Part shown: positions 10,176 through 20,605 of the stretch, piece after piece
Position numbering within the stretch: position 1 is the stretch's first letter
Layout: every line of letters begins with the position of its first letter
Origin: Cryptomeria japonica
Taxonomy: Eukaryota; Streptophyta; Pinopsida; Cupressales; Cupressaceae
Reading direction: 5' to 3'
Assembly (NCBI RefSeq): GCF_030272615.1
Contig: NC_081413.1
Location: 102,510,239-102,574,238, forward strand
DNA: 64,000 nt
Notes under the pieces: model-generated
The model's database searches: none
Told to the model about the DNA's origin: nothing
What the model saw: only the letters and a program-made list of their open reading frames with translations
Program-made: the position numbers and the translations under genes

Positions 10176-12345
10176 ATGATATGATGTGGAACTTGATTAG
10201 ATTTGCAAAATGTTTCAAGTTTTTGATGTGATTTTGATTTTGATATCTTTGTTTTGATGAGGAAACTGATATTGGACTTGTTTTGCTTTTTGATAGGAGC
10301 GATTGAGAGTGGTTCAGTCACGCGAGCATTTCCCCAGACCATGGGCATTGATACCATGGTTGGCACAGGTTGATTTAGATATTATTGAGAGATGTGGGCT
10401 ATCATCTTTATTAGATATGCCTCGGTTTACTGTGAACCGGGGTTTACTTACAGCGCTCGCAGAGAGATGGCATAGTGATACGAACACCTTCCACTTTGCC
10501 ACAGGTGAGATGACGGTGATTCCTGAGGACTGTTATAGGATATTGTGGATTCCCGTAGCAAGTGCATTATTGCCTTATGAGCAGATAGAGGAGGGCGGGA
10601 TAGAGGCACTGCATCGCATATTTCATGATGAGACAGTTTGTGGATATGAGATCCCTTGGCAAGAGTTCTTGGATTTGGACTATGTGCCTCTTCCATCAGT
10701 ACTAGCAGGTTTTATAGGTGGATTCTTATATCCCGATCTTAGGTCGATGAGATTTTCTGTAGGATGGGGATTGGTGTTAGAGGAGATGGTGACACAGGGC
10801 CACAAGTTTGCATGGGGATCGGCTATGCTAGCCCATTTGTATAGTGACTTACATGAGGTGGTATACCTGGGTTACGACAGTTTGTCAGCTGGCGTGACAC
10901 TCCTACAGGTATGGTGTTGGGAGCACATTCCAGCAGCTAGGTCACTGGTGGATAGAGACAGGCCTGTTGGGCGGGCATATGCATATGGATACAGGGGGTT
11001 AGTTGTCCAGCGGAAGTTGGGGAAACTTGAGCACTGGAGGAGGGTATTGGATGACATCGATACGGTCATCTAGCGATTGTATATAGATTGTGAGGTATGG
11101 GCCGAGGATGGGCTGGAGATGCCATATGTTTTTATGAGTCAGTTTTTGATAGGGTGGACGCCCTTTATGATCGAGAGATTTCAAGTTGCCAGAGTTTTGC
11201 GGTAGTATGGTCGGTAGCAGGGCATACCACAAGGGACTTGTTTGTATGTGCATCAGAGGCAGGATATACCAGATTGGGGTCTGACTATTGATAGTGGAGC
11301 GGTTGTAGAGGAGTTTTCCAGCTTAGTGGGCTAGATATGGGACTGCGCTCCTAAGATATTAGATGCTGGGATTACACATGAGTTTGCTGGTTTGTTCGTA
11401 GCTCGTGCCGTTACTAGGATATCAGATCCTAAGGAGATGTGGCCTGATTTTGATGATGATGAGGATGAGATAGGGGGAGATGGTGATGAGGGAGATGATG
11501 GAGGTGGAGGAGGACGACAAGAGAGAGGATATTAGGGGAGGAGAGGAGATAGAGGTAGAGATGGGGGTGATAGGGGAGTGCAGGTGGAGAGAGCAGTTCG
11601 ACGAGCTATGATGGATAGAGTGAGAGGAGGTTTGGCGATTGGAGCAGGGGAGGAGGGGAGAGTGGGAGAGGTGACAACAGCGGTGGGAGGGACTGACGAG
11701 TGGAGACGGCCAGCACAGAGGAGGAGGACTGATGAGTTACCTCCACCAGCACTGAGGACATGTAGAGGGATAGGGGGTACCCCTTCACAGGTGCCCCTAC
11801 GAGTCTGGATCCCGACGCATGTGGAGGACGCCTAGATTAGGACCCTATAATTGACAATACAATAGCTATAGGCACAACTATTGACGCAACAACGTCAGAT
11901 TACCCAACTAACCCTAGAGTGTGATACTGAGATAGAGCATCGGGGTCGAGCGGAGGAGCTGGCAGGGAACTTGCAGAGAGCGGCAGTAGGTGGCCCTTTG
12001 AGAGATATCATGAGAGAGCTGTCCTTGAGAGTCAGGGAGGTGGAGTACTATCGATGCCACTATGAGGATGAGGTGCCCAGGGAGCGTAGAGTGCAGAGTG
12101 CAGAGCTTTACGCAGTCAAGATTGAGTCGATCTCGAGAGACTGGGTCGCGGTCAGAGAGCAGAGGCATGATGGGGCCTTTGAGATAGGATCCTCCTGGAG
12201 ATCCAGGGGTTGGGACATCAGCGACGAGACCATCCCCCTTAGGAGATAGTAATACTTGAGAGACGATGTCTCTATTGTATTTTGGATCATTGTTTTTATT
12301 GTACGGGGCACAAACATGACATATATTGTACATTTTGATCAGTTT

Positions 12346-12346
<1 letters not shown>

Positions 12347-12391
<45 letters not shown>
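12347..12391. repeat. (TA)n microsatellite
   Basis: A pure TA run of about 22 units lies just past the end of the antisense gene. Confidence 0.95.
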
Positions 12392-12393
<2 letters not shown>

Positions 12394-12532
12394 CACCATT
12401 GTTTTTGATTATGCAATGTGTTATGGATGATGGTTTCTATATGCTTGTGTTTATTTTATGATGATCCAACGCTTAGATAGATGTATGTGAAGTGAAATGT
12501 AATGATGTAAATGTATGATGTTTATGAGATGT

Positions 12533-12613
12533 GAGATGTATCTTGAAAATGAGATGTATGATTTGATATGCTGTGTGATGTATCTTGAAAATGAGATGTA
12601 TGATTTGATATGC
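12533..12613 (+). repeat. Tandem duplication, ~44-bp period
   Basis: GATGTATCTTGAAAATGAGA plus the following ATGTATGATTTGATATGC occurs twice in a row without change in the core. Confidence 0.85.
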
Positions 12614-13857
12614 AACTAATTGTATAATGCTATTTTTTGGAGCATCCTCATTCTGCATTTGTCATCCCGATATAACCATATGTTATTTGCTTTCAATATA
12701 GGTATCATCATTGAGCATGGATTGATCTTCGGATATGTTGAAAATTTATACAAGCATAATGGTATAATTGAACCATGATAACCTGAGAAAAATTTACATG
12801 ATGTTTGATTTTGCAAGATAGCACAAGCGTCAAGGTATAATTGAACCAGGACGACCAGAGTGCGGATTGCATATAAACAGACAAGATTAAACCATGTGTA
12901 TGCGTAAAATGGAATCATGTCTTTAGTGATATGTTGCGAATCATGTCTTGAGACAAGTATTTACACAATACAAGTGATTGCCTTCCAGACAGAAAACTAA
13001 GAAAATATTGGAGTTTCCCGATGATCTCTAGCTTGGAAGCATTTGTTGAGAAAATGTAGAGAATCCAATAATTTAAAAAGTTCAAATGCAAAAATAGTCA
13101 AGACTTTATGCAAAATGTAACATTTGGTACTTCAGAAAATCATCCATTGTATTGTTTTTGTGATTCTTGTTTTAGCGATTCAATGTTTCGCTCTGTGATT
13201 GAGTAATTTTTTGGTTGCTGGATGTGGTGTTTTGAATTTTGCAAATAGTCTAGATGGTTTGAACATGCTGCAAGTTTTGACGATTATTGCCCCTAGCTAA
13301 GTGTGTCTCTCGATGTGGATATGTACAGTATTTACCAAGCCATGTTGAAAGGCAGGGAAAGGATATATGGATAAATCAGGATAGTGACTGCGCTAAGTAT
13401 GTCCTGAATGGATATTCGTGATATAGTGTTAGGCGATGGCCAATAGTGTTGGACTGCAGAGATATGGATATGGAGATAGATAGAGGAGCTACCATTTCAC
13501 CATAGTACCTATTACCAGGTTTTCACCAGTTGCTTTTATTGTACCTTTTTATTTGCTTTTTCTTGAATTTTTGTTTTGTTTTGATTTTTTGATTGTTTTG
13601 ACTTTTTCCGTGCATTAGACTACTCAAGTGTAGTATTTCTTTAGATGAATTCTGTTAGTTGGTTCGTCGAGCACATCTCCTACTGAAGTTGTTAGCTGAT
13701 AAGCACCTAATCCATAGACTAATATGATGACATAGGGACCTAACCAGTTAGGTTCAAATTTCCCTTTCTTTTCTCGATCTTGCTGATTTCTCGGATTTTC
13801 TTTGAGGACTAGGTCATCAATTTTAAATTTTCTGGGAATGACCTTGTGATTGTAGCT

Positions 13858-14834
13858 TTAGCACATGCGTTGTTGATATGCTTTGAGATGAGTATAAGTA
13901 TGTTGACGTCTCTCATCTAATAGTTTGAGTTCTTGCAATCTGTTGACTCGATACTCTTCATCTGAGATTAAGCCTTTTAGAGAGACTTTGAGAGATGGAA
14001 TTTCTACCTCTAGGGGTAAAATAGCTTTTGATCCATATACCAATGAGAATGGTGTCACTCCTATAGGTGTACAGATGCTAGTTCTGTATGCCCAAAGTGC
14101 TAGATTGAGTTGGATATGCCAATCTTTGCCTACATCATTCACTATTTTCTTTAGGATTTTCAATATTGTTTTGTTGGACACTTCCGCTTGACCATTCCCC
14201 TGTGGGTAATATGGAGTAGAGAAATGATGTTGTATTTTGAATTGTTCACATAGTTCTTAGACATCTTGGTTTTTGAAAGGTCGTCCATTATCGGTGATGA
14301 TGGATCTTGGAATACCATATTTGCAGATCAGATAGTTTAGGATAAAAGAGGCAATTTGTTTTCCAGTCATTGTGGTCAAGGGGACTGCTTCTATCCACTT
14401 GGTAAAGTATTCTGCTGCGGTTATAAAGAACTTGTGTCCATTTGAAGATGAAGGATGAATTTTTCCAACCAAGTCTAGTCCCCACTGACAAAAGGGCCAA
14501 GATGTTGTAAATGGCTGCAGTTCCTGTGCTGGTGCATGTATCAGATTTCCATGGATCTGACATTTAGGACACTTTTTGGCAAAATGATAAGAATCTTTTT
14601 CCATTGTCGGCCAGTAATATCCCATTCTGAGAAGCTTTTTAGCAAGAGTTGTACCACTTGAATGTGTACCACAAATACCTTTGTGAAGCTCATGTAAAGC
14701 AGAGTCAGATTCATTACGATCAAGGAAACGAAGAAGAGTACCATATAGACCTCGACGGTACAAAGTATCAGTAGTAAGAGTATAATGTGCGGCTTGTCGG
14801 ATAAAATTACATTTTTGGTTACGGGATTGGTCAA
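13858..14834 (-). pseudogene. Integrase of F (Gypsy)
   Basis: In sense order, an HHCC zinc-binding region comes first (HELHKGICGTH...CPKCQ, about 14700-14560). The catalytic core follows, with D in WGLDLVG (about 14480), D in ITDNGRP (about 14280) and E in GNGQAEVSN (about 14180). The segment LALWAYRTS...TPFSLVYG, typical of the Gypsy integrase C-terminal side, follows. The frame breaks near 14257 at a CTA (TAG in sense). No chromodomain is visible, as expected for Tat. It would have inserted the cDNA copy. Confidence 0.9.
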
Positions 14835-15121
14835 TGGGGAGGATATTGTTCTTTAGATAATCATATATTGGTCAATATAAAGGAGAATCCGAACCAGTCA
14901 AGGCATAGATAACATGAGATTCAGAGTGGTCATAGGCTGGGGAGAACAATTACTCTACTAGGAACTCGTAACAACTCTGTTGCTCTGGAATTTGTAGTAA
15001 TGAAGCGATAGTAGCCATTGCATCAGCTTCTTTGTTGTTCAACCTTGGTACTTGCTCAAAGGTGATGTGTACAAAATATTGTTTGAAATCATCCACCATT
15101 CATTTGTAGGGTAGTAGCTTG

Positions 15122-15620
15122 TCATCCTTTGTTTGAAAAGTCATCATTAATTTGATTGACAACTAGTTGCGAATCTCCATAGACCTTTAACTCTGTGATT
15201 TTCCATTCTACGACCATTTTGGTGCCTATAACCAATGCCTCATATTCAGCCACATTATTTGTGCATGGAAACATAAGCCTATATGATCTTGGAATAGTAT
15301 GCCCTTTAGGAGTGATGAATAGAATGCCAACACCTGAACCATGTTGTGTGTAGGATCCATCAAAGTATAGGGTCCATTGTTTGGTAGAAATAGTAAGAAC
15401 GTCCCTGTCTGGAAATTCAATCTCCATAGTTTGTTTTCCTGGTAGCAGTGCTTCAACTAGTTCGTCTGCAATTGCTTGTCCTTTGATAGCTCTTTGTTCT
15501 ATGTAGTGGATATCAAATTCACTGAGAATCATGACCCATTTAGCCAGTCGGCCTGTAAGAGCTGCCTTACTGAGTAGATATTTGAGAGGATCAATTTTTG
15601 CCACTAGCTTAATTGTGTGT
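15122..15620 (-). pseudogene. Second, archaeal-type RNase H (aRNH) of F
   Basis: The sense protein has TLYFDGSYTQHGSGVGI (first Asp), NNVAEYEALVIG (Glu) and LKVYGDSQLVVNQI (next Asp). This is the aRNH signature placed after the ordinary RNase H and before integrase. It defines the Tat lineage. The N-terminal part of this frame (TGRLAKWVMILSEFDIHYIE) is the tail of the first RNase H. Confidence 0.9.
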
Positions 15621-15940
15621 GCTAGCATATAATGTCAGAACTTTTGAGAAGCAAAGACTAATGTTAGACAAGCCTTCTCAATGAATGTATAGTTGAGTTC
15701 ATAGCCATTCAATGTCTTGCTGATATAGCTCATTCTTTTCCTTGTTGATCTTCTTGTGCCAACAGTGCCCCCAGTGATATATCTATTGTTGAAATGTATA
15801 GAATGAGTGGCTTTCCTACTATTGGTGGTACTAGAACTGGTGGGTTCATTAGATACTGTTTGATTTGATAAAAAGATTCTACACACTTGGCTTCCCATCT
15901 GAAAGGTACACTCTTATGTAGCAAATGATTGAATGGTAGA
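15621..15940 (-). pseudogene. First RNase H domain of F
   Basis: Recognisable pieces, spread over two frames, are ISLGALLAQEDQQGKE, ISYISKTLNGYELNYTFIEKACLTLVFA and HYMLAHTIKLVAKIDPLKYL. These are the Gypsy-type RNase H attached to RT. A frameshift lies near 15740, and a stop near 15630 interrupts the segment. Confidence 0.85.
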
Positions 15941-16720
15941 CTTTTATCAGCTAGTTGAGTGATGAATCACCTAATTGATTGGAGTTGTCCTTGTAGGGAT
16001 CTGAGCTGACTGATATTCTTTGGTGATGGCATCTCCATAATGGCTTGTACCTTTGCTGGATCTACTTCAATACCTTTAGCTGAGACTATGTAGCCTAGTA
16101 ACTTGCCTGATGTAACCTCGAAGACACACTTCTTAGGGTTGAGCCGGACTTAGAATTTTTCTAACCGATCAAAAATCTTTGTTAAGATGCTGAGGTGTTC
16201 TTCTCTAGTGAAGGATTTAGCTAGTAAATCATCCACATAGTCTTCCATGAAGGTATGCATCATGTCATGAAAGATTGTTGTCATTGCTCATTGATAAGTA
16301 GCTCTTGCATTCTTTAAGCTGAAAGGCATAACATTCCAATAGTACGTTCCCCAAGGATAGGTAAATGCTATTTTATTTGATTATAGCCTGAAAAACTGTC
16401 CATTAGTGAGAGCATTGCATGTCCTGCTGTGAGGTCTACAATTATGTCGATACTGGGTAAAGGAAAGCCATCCTTTGGACAGGCTTTGTTGACATCTCTG
16501 AAATCAGTGCAGATTCTGATACTGCCTTCTGGTTTTGATACTGGTACTATGTTGGAAATCCATTCTACATAGTCGTTGGGTTGAATGAATCTGACATCTA
16601 ATAGTCTCTTTAGTTCAGCTTTGACCATGAGTGCCACCTATGGATTCATTTTTTGTAGTTTTTGCTTGACTGGCTTAACTTCTGGAGAGATGGACAAGTG
16701 ATGCATGATTAATGTGGATC
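15941..16720 (-). pseudogene. Reverse transcriptase of F
   Basis: Reads AELKRLLDVRFIQPNDYVEW, IRICTDFRDVNKACPKDGFP and MLSLMDSFSGYNQI in one frame (16637-16368). It then shifts frame to the catalytic YVDDLLAKSF at 16239-16228 and LGYIVSAKGIEVDPAKV (about 16100). The D-D pair of the active site is present. Frameshifts and TAG stops make it non-functional as it stands. Confidence 0.92.
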
Positions 16721-17900
16721 AATTCTGGGCATATCTGCGTATGACCAAGCAAATTTGATTTGATTTTCTTTAAAAAAAGTGATAAATGCTGATCTTTCTT
16801 CCTCTGTCAGAGATTCTACCAGGTGTATGTTTTTGACTGCTTCTGTAGTACCAATGTTGATTGATTGAGTGGGTTCAATCAATATGGGTGATCGCTCATA
16901 AAAGTGTTTAGGAAGAGTGTCAAGTCTCCCATCTTCAGGTGCCTTAAAAAGGTTTTCACCCTTAGATGCGTCCTTTATTTTCACTTTTTTGTGATCTATG
17001 GCTGCCATTGACTGGTTTTCAACCATAAATATTTTATTTGGTTCATTTTTGTGACTGAGAGACTTGGCACTTCCTGGGTTGCATACATCGTTATCGTGTT
17101 CACTAGTAGAGCCTGTTTCCAGGTTAACGGTGCATAGGTAGTGGATAATAGATTCATTGTCTGGGAAAATTGGTATATCATGTATTTCGGGTTCATCCTA
17201 GTCAATGAGGTCGGGAAAGACAAGTGGTAAGGAATCGTTTGGTGGATCAAGTTCTGCTATTGTAAGTGTTAAGACAAAGGTTTCATCATGATTGGTTTGG
17301 GTGCTAAAAAAGTTTAGGATTCCATCGAGGTCTTCGATGGTATCATCCTCTGTATAGACTTGTTCATAATGTTTCTATTCGCTTTTATTAGCGTCATAGA
17401 TATTTTGTGGTCCAAATTCAGGTAGTCCAACTCCTGCGTTATGCTCTTCTTGAGAAAGGGATATGGAACTAGTTTTGTTAGCAGTATCTCCAATAGCATT
17501 TGAGCAGCTACCCCATTCATATTCATTGGAATCAGTCTCAGAGGTATTATCCCAAATCTTTTCAGTGCTATAAACAGGTATGTTGTGTGGTGAGAAGAGA
17601 TCTTTGATAATTGAGACCAGTTTGATAGTCTTTGCTGATTCTGTGTCAGATCCTACTTCTACCTTTTGTATTTGCTCATATACTATTCCTCCTTGGGGAG
17701 GAATAATGATATGAGGAGGTAGTTCTGCTTTTTTGGATATCAGTGCTTGGATATGAGCTACTGCTGCAGATATGGCCTTCTTGTGATTGAGGAGTTTCTC
17801 CTGATGTTGCTTCTATTTTTTATGTTTACGGTCCTTGCGGATTGTTTCTACTGACTCAAATAGTGCTTCCTATTCTTCTTTGTACTTCTTCTTTGCTTTT
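16721..17900 (-). pseudogene. Protease-RT linker region of F pol
   Basis: A decayed but nearly continuous coding stretch, polar and acidic. It includes the TEEERSAFITFFKENQIKFA and WSYADMPRIDP segment that precedes RT in plant Gypsy polyproteins (about 16820-16730). The upstream part, KKAELPPHIIIPPQGGIVYE and a Ser/Thr/Glu-rich stretch, has no domain I can name. It is separated from the G-patch segment by insertion Q. Confidence 0.7.
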
Positions 17901-18560
17901 TGTTGGTGAACAGACTTGTCTTCTCAAAACACCCACACAAAATGACTCCTAAACACCCAAGGCTGAAAGACAAACTTGCAACACAATAGTTGAGTCACTT
18001 GCCAGAATTATATACAAGTGCTCTCTGTTTATTTTGCAAGGCGCAGCTACCTTCGAATGATTTGCAAAGAATCAAATAACTTGCTATGCCTTTAACCCAA
18101 AGACAAAGAAGGTAAACTAACATTCATCCATTAACATGAGATGAATGTGATTACAGATTTAATGAGTTTAAAGAAAACTAAATGAAAGGCACAAAGGCCA
18201 TTTGTCTAATCTTCCAACTTCAAGGAAACAAAAGAAAGATTGACATTTCATTTCAGACATATGAGTAATTAAAATTCAAAGATTTTAACAAACACATACG
18301 CATTTCAAATGAACAAGACAACATCTAAAATGATTGGGACAACTCAAAGATCATCTCCAATCAAAGAAAACATCATTAAACTCCAAGATTTAACATACAT
18401 TCTCTTCATTTTACAAATACCAAAAACATTGCTCAAAGACCATTCAATCCTGCAGAAAATCTCCCCTCCCTCACCCACAAGTTGCTAGAAGAAAAGAAAA
18501 GAAGAAGAACCCTTGCTCTTTCAATCATTTCGCCATAAACAGTTACATGAGATCATTATT

Positions 18561-18570
18561 CGGTTTTATA
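18561..18570 (-). promoter_or_regulatory. TATA box in solo LTR Q
   Basis: The minus strand reads GGTTATAAAACCG, a perfect short palindrome-like TATA context. Confidence 0.45.
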
Positions 18571-18980
18571 ACCGAATCTTGAAAAACCTTTTCACTTATG
18601 CTTTTCACTTTCCCCATTACTCTTTTTTCATAACATAAAATACTTATAAACATTTAGAAATATAATTCTCTAAAGTTTATAATAATATTTGGATAAGTGG
18701 CACTTGAATATTTTAAACCAAAATGAAAATATTCAATATGCTGGGTGGGCTGAAAATATTTGTGACAGTCAAAGTCTGTCTCGGTACGGGGGCGATAACT
18801 TTTGTTTCCACTGTTGGATCTTTCTCAATTTTGGATATGTTGGTCTAAACCTAGTCTTCTCCATTCTGACTAGAGAGATTTTAAAAATAATGCCTGAGTA
18901 AAAAGATATGAGCTACTGTGTGCGGGTCTATATGACTGTTATAAAATCAGACTTGCAGAGCTTGAACCTTGAACTTCATC

Positions 18981-19072
18981 GAACTGTTTGAACATCCCTA
19001 AACTGTTTGAACTTCCCTGAACTGTTTGAACTTCCTTGAACTGTTTGAACTTCCTTGAACTATTTGAACAGT
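18981..19072 (+). repeat. 19-bp tandem repeat, ~5 copies
   Basis: The unit AACTGTTTGAACTTCCTTG repeats with one or two changes per copy inside LTR Q. Confidence 0.9.
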
Positions 19073-19277
19073 ATATGACATATCACTTGCACAACACTTA
19101 AGTGAATGTTAGCCCAAAAATGTCTTAGACTTAGGACCTGCGGTACCTAAATGAACACTACAAACTCTGTTCAAGATGGTTCAAGGGGTTTAAGAGGTTC
19201 AACAGACCATTGAACCTTAATGTTAAGGATCTAAAAAAATGATTTACAAGCAGATAAGGGATTGAACCAACGGATTT

Positions 19278-20077
19278 TTAATAAGACAAAGACTCAACTA
19301 AAATTTTTGCAAGGCGACTCACTCTTGTTATGAGGGACGAATGACAAGGTAACACTTTCCATTGAGGTTTTGGATTTATGTGTGGTATCTTTCCTAGTAG
19401 GAAAGTGAGTTTACAGCCCAATCCTGTTTTGTCTCTACTGAGCTGTGAAGGAAGGTCTATTGGTTCTGTGATTCCTTCTTTACATTTTCCAATAAATCCT
19501 TTACCATTATATCCCATTTGTTGCATGATTAAGTAGCCCTTTCCATATAGGTGTGTTGGTAGAACTATGTCCAGAGCAGCTGCTCGGTTATCTTCTTCCT
19601 CATCTTTGTATAACCAGCTAAGGATGTCCTTTTCCTCCGATTCATGTGCTAGAGTGCCGAGTTGGATGAAGGTACCATCAAATTTGGTGATGGGCTGAGT
19701 TACCTGATGTGTTGATGTTGTAGGTAATCCATGAGATCTGGGTGATGTTGGTAAGTTGGCCAAACACATGGGTTCCAAAGAGTATTCCCCCATGCCTTGT
19801 TCTTTGATTTGCATTTTCTGCTTGAAATCTCTAGGTAATGATTCAGACTTTGCCTTCTATAGATCTGATGTTGAGGAATTCTGTTTTTCCCTATTATGGG
19901 GAACCAAATTGTCCTGGGCTGCCCCCATTGCATTACAATGTTGAAATGGATTGTGATCAGCAGATATAGAAATTTCTTGTCCGTTATAGGGAAATTTGAC
20001 ACACTAGTGATACATAGAAGGCACTGCTTGCATTTCATGTATCCAGGGTCGACCTAATAAAATATTGTATGTGAGAT
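19278..20077 (-). pseudogene. G-patch-like segment downstream of F protease
   Basis: After the protease (LLGRPWIHEMQAVPSMYHQC near 20040), the sense protein contains a Gly-spaced motif: GKGYLIMQQMGYNGKGFIGK, then GITEPIDLP and TGLGC (about 19560-19400). This fits a G-patch (aromatic-Gly repeats, nucleic-acid binding) of the kind found in some plant Gypsy polyproteins. A frameshift lies near 19750, and a TAG near 20010. The C-terminus runs into insertion Q. Confidence 0.65.
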
Positions 20078-20605
20078 CTATGTCTGAAACCTGACACATA
20101 GTATCTTTTGCACTGGTCCAACTTGAATGGGTAACATCATGGTTCCTTTAGATGACCTTTCTTCATCATCATATGCTTTTATGGTAATCTTTTTGCGTGG
20201 ATCAATAGACTCCTCAGAGAAGCCTAATGCACATATAAGTTTTAAGGTACATATATTAAGTCCAGCTCCTCCATCTATCAATACTCTTTTTACTCGGTGC
20301 TTATAAACGATAACTTCAATATGGAGGGGAGTGTTATGTGGATGAATTAAGGAAATATTATCATGCTTTGAGAAGGTGAGATTATGAGGCCCTGTCATAT
20401 AAGCAACCATGGCTTGGAATTTGTCAGCATCCAGATCTTGAGGTACATTGGTTTCCAACAGTGCTTGTTCCAATATGTCTTTGTGTTTTGGCGACAGTTT
20501 CAACAATTCTAGTATAGATATTCGAGCAGGAGTTTTGCATAGTTGGCTGACTAAATCATATTGGATTTTTGGTGTAGTGTTTGTTGTTGTTGTGTGGCCC
20601 TTCAA
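20078..20605 (-). pseudogene. Aspartic protease of F
   Basis: An open 175-codon stretch. The active-site segment is VKRVLIDGGAGLNICTLKLI (about 20290-20230), with the DGG triad form seen in Tat elements instead of DSG/DTG. It would cleave the Gag-Pol polyprotein. Upstream residues (LSPKHKDILEQALLETNVPQ) are the linker to gag. Confidence 0.85.

Larger units (their letters stand above)
9193..10296 (+). other. Predicted intron of the antisense PMD gene
   Basis: Donor ACCG|GTAAGT and acceptor TTTTGATAG|GAG join two in-frame segments. The intron holds the TAGCGCA array (9281-9720) and a minisatellite (9966-10175). Phase is 0. It is inferred from sequence only. Confidence 0.6.
9118..12249 (+). pseudogene. 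Antisense plant mobile domain (PMD) gene, spliced, decayed
   Basis: Exon 1 starts with the ATG at 9118 and has 25 codons, ending at 9192 before GTAAGT. Intron: 9193-10296, ending TTTTTGATAG. Exon 2 opens at 10297 in phase 0, continuing the frame with no internal start needed. Exon 2 shows the PMD (Pfam PF10536) pattern: LLTALAERWHSDTNTFHFATGE, then WGSAMLAHLYSDL, LLQVWCWEHI and, past the first stop, a RQYG-QGIP-like motif. The same frame runs to 12247, giving an ancestral product of about 675 residues. It includes an Asp/Gly-rich acidic stretch (11450-11530), an Arg-rich stretch and a C-terminal coiled coil. In-frame stops at 11071, about 11203, 11215, 11332 and later are nearly all TAG. It lies opposite F's coding strand. 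PMD proteins occur in host genes (MAIN/MAIL family) and in plant transposons. The role in F is unknown; a silencing-related function is speculation. Confidence 0.75.
12250..13857. other. Non-coding 3' region between antisense gene and integrase
   Basis: No convincing gene on either strand. It holds a (TA)n microsatellite and a short duplication (listed separately). The remainder (12620-13600) is T/G-rich unique sequence. The end of the integrase frame decays into 13730-13857. Confidence 0.5.
17901..19273 (-). mobile_element. Probable solo LTR Q inside F
   Basis: About 1.37 kb beginning TGTTGGTGAACAG and ending near CCAACGG interrupts the pol frame between the G-patch-like segment and the linker. 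Flanks CTTTT (17896-17900) and ATTTT (19274-19278) are a possible 4/5 duplication, but the right end is not clean. A minus-strand TATA box (TATAAAACCG, about 18561-18570) suggests minus orientation. No internal genes. Confidence 0.55.

Noticed and set aside
10999-11253. Minus-strand ORFs opposite the PMD gene
   Set aside because: Shadows: the PMD frame explains the codon pattern and has recognisable motifs.
12347-12391. TA run as a promoter TATA box
   Set aside because: A simple microsatellite with no downstream gene on either strand.
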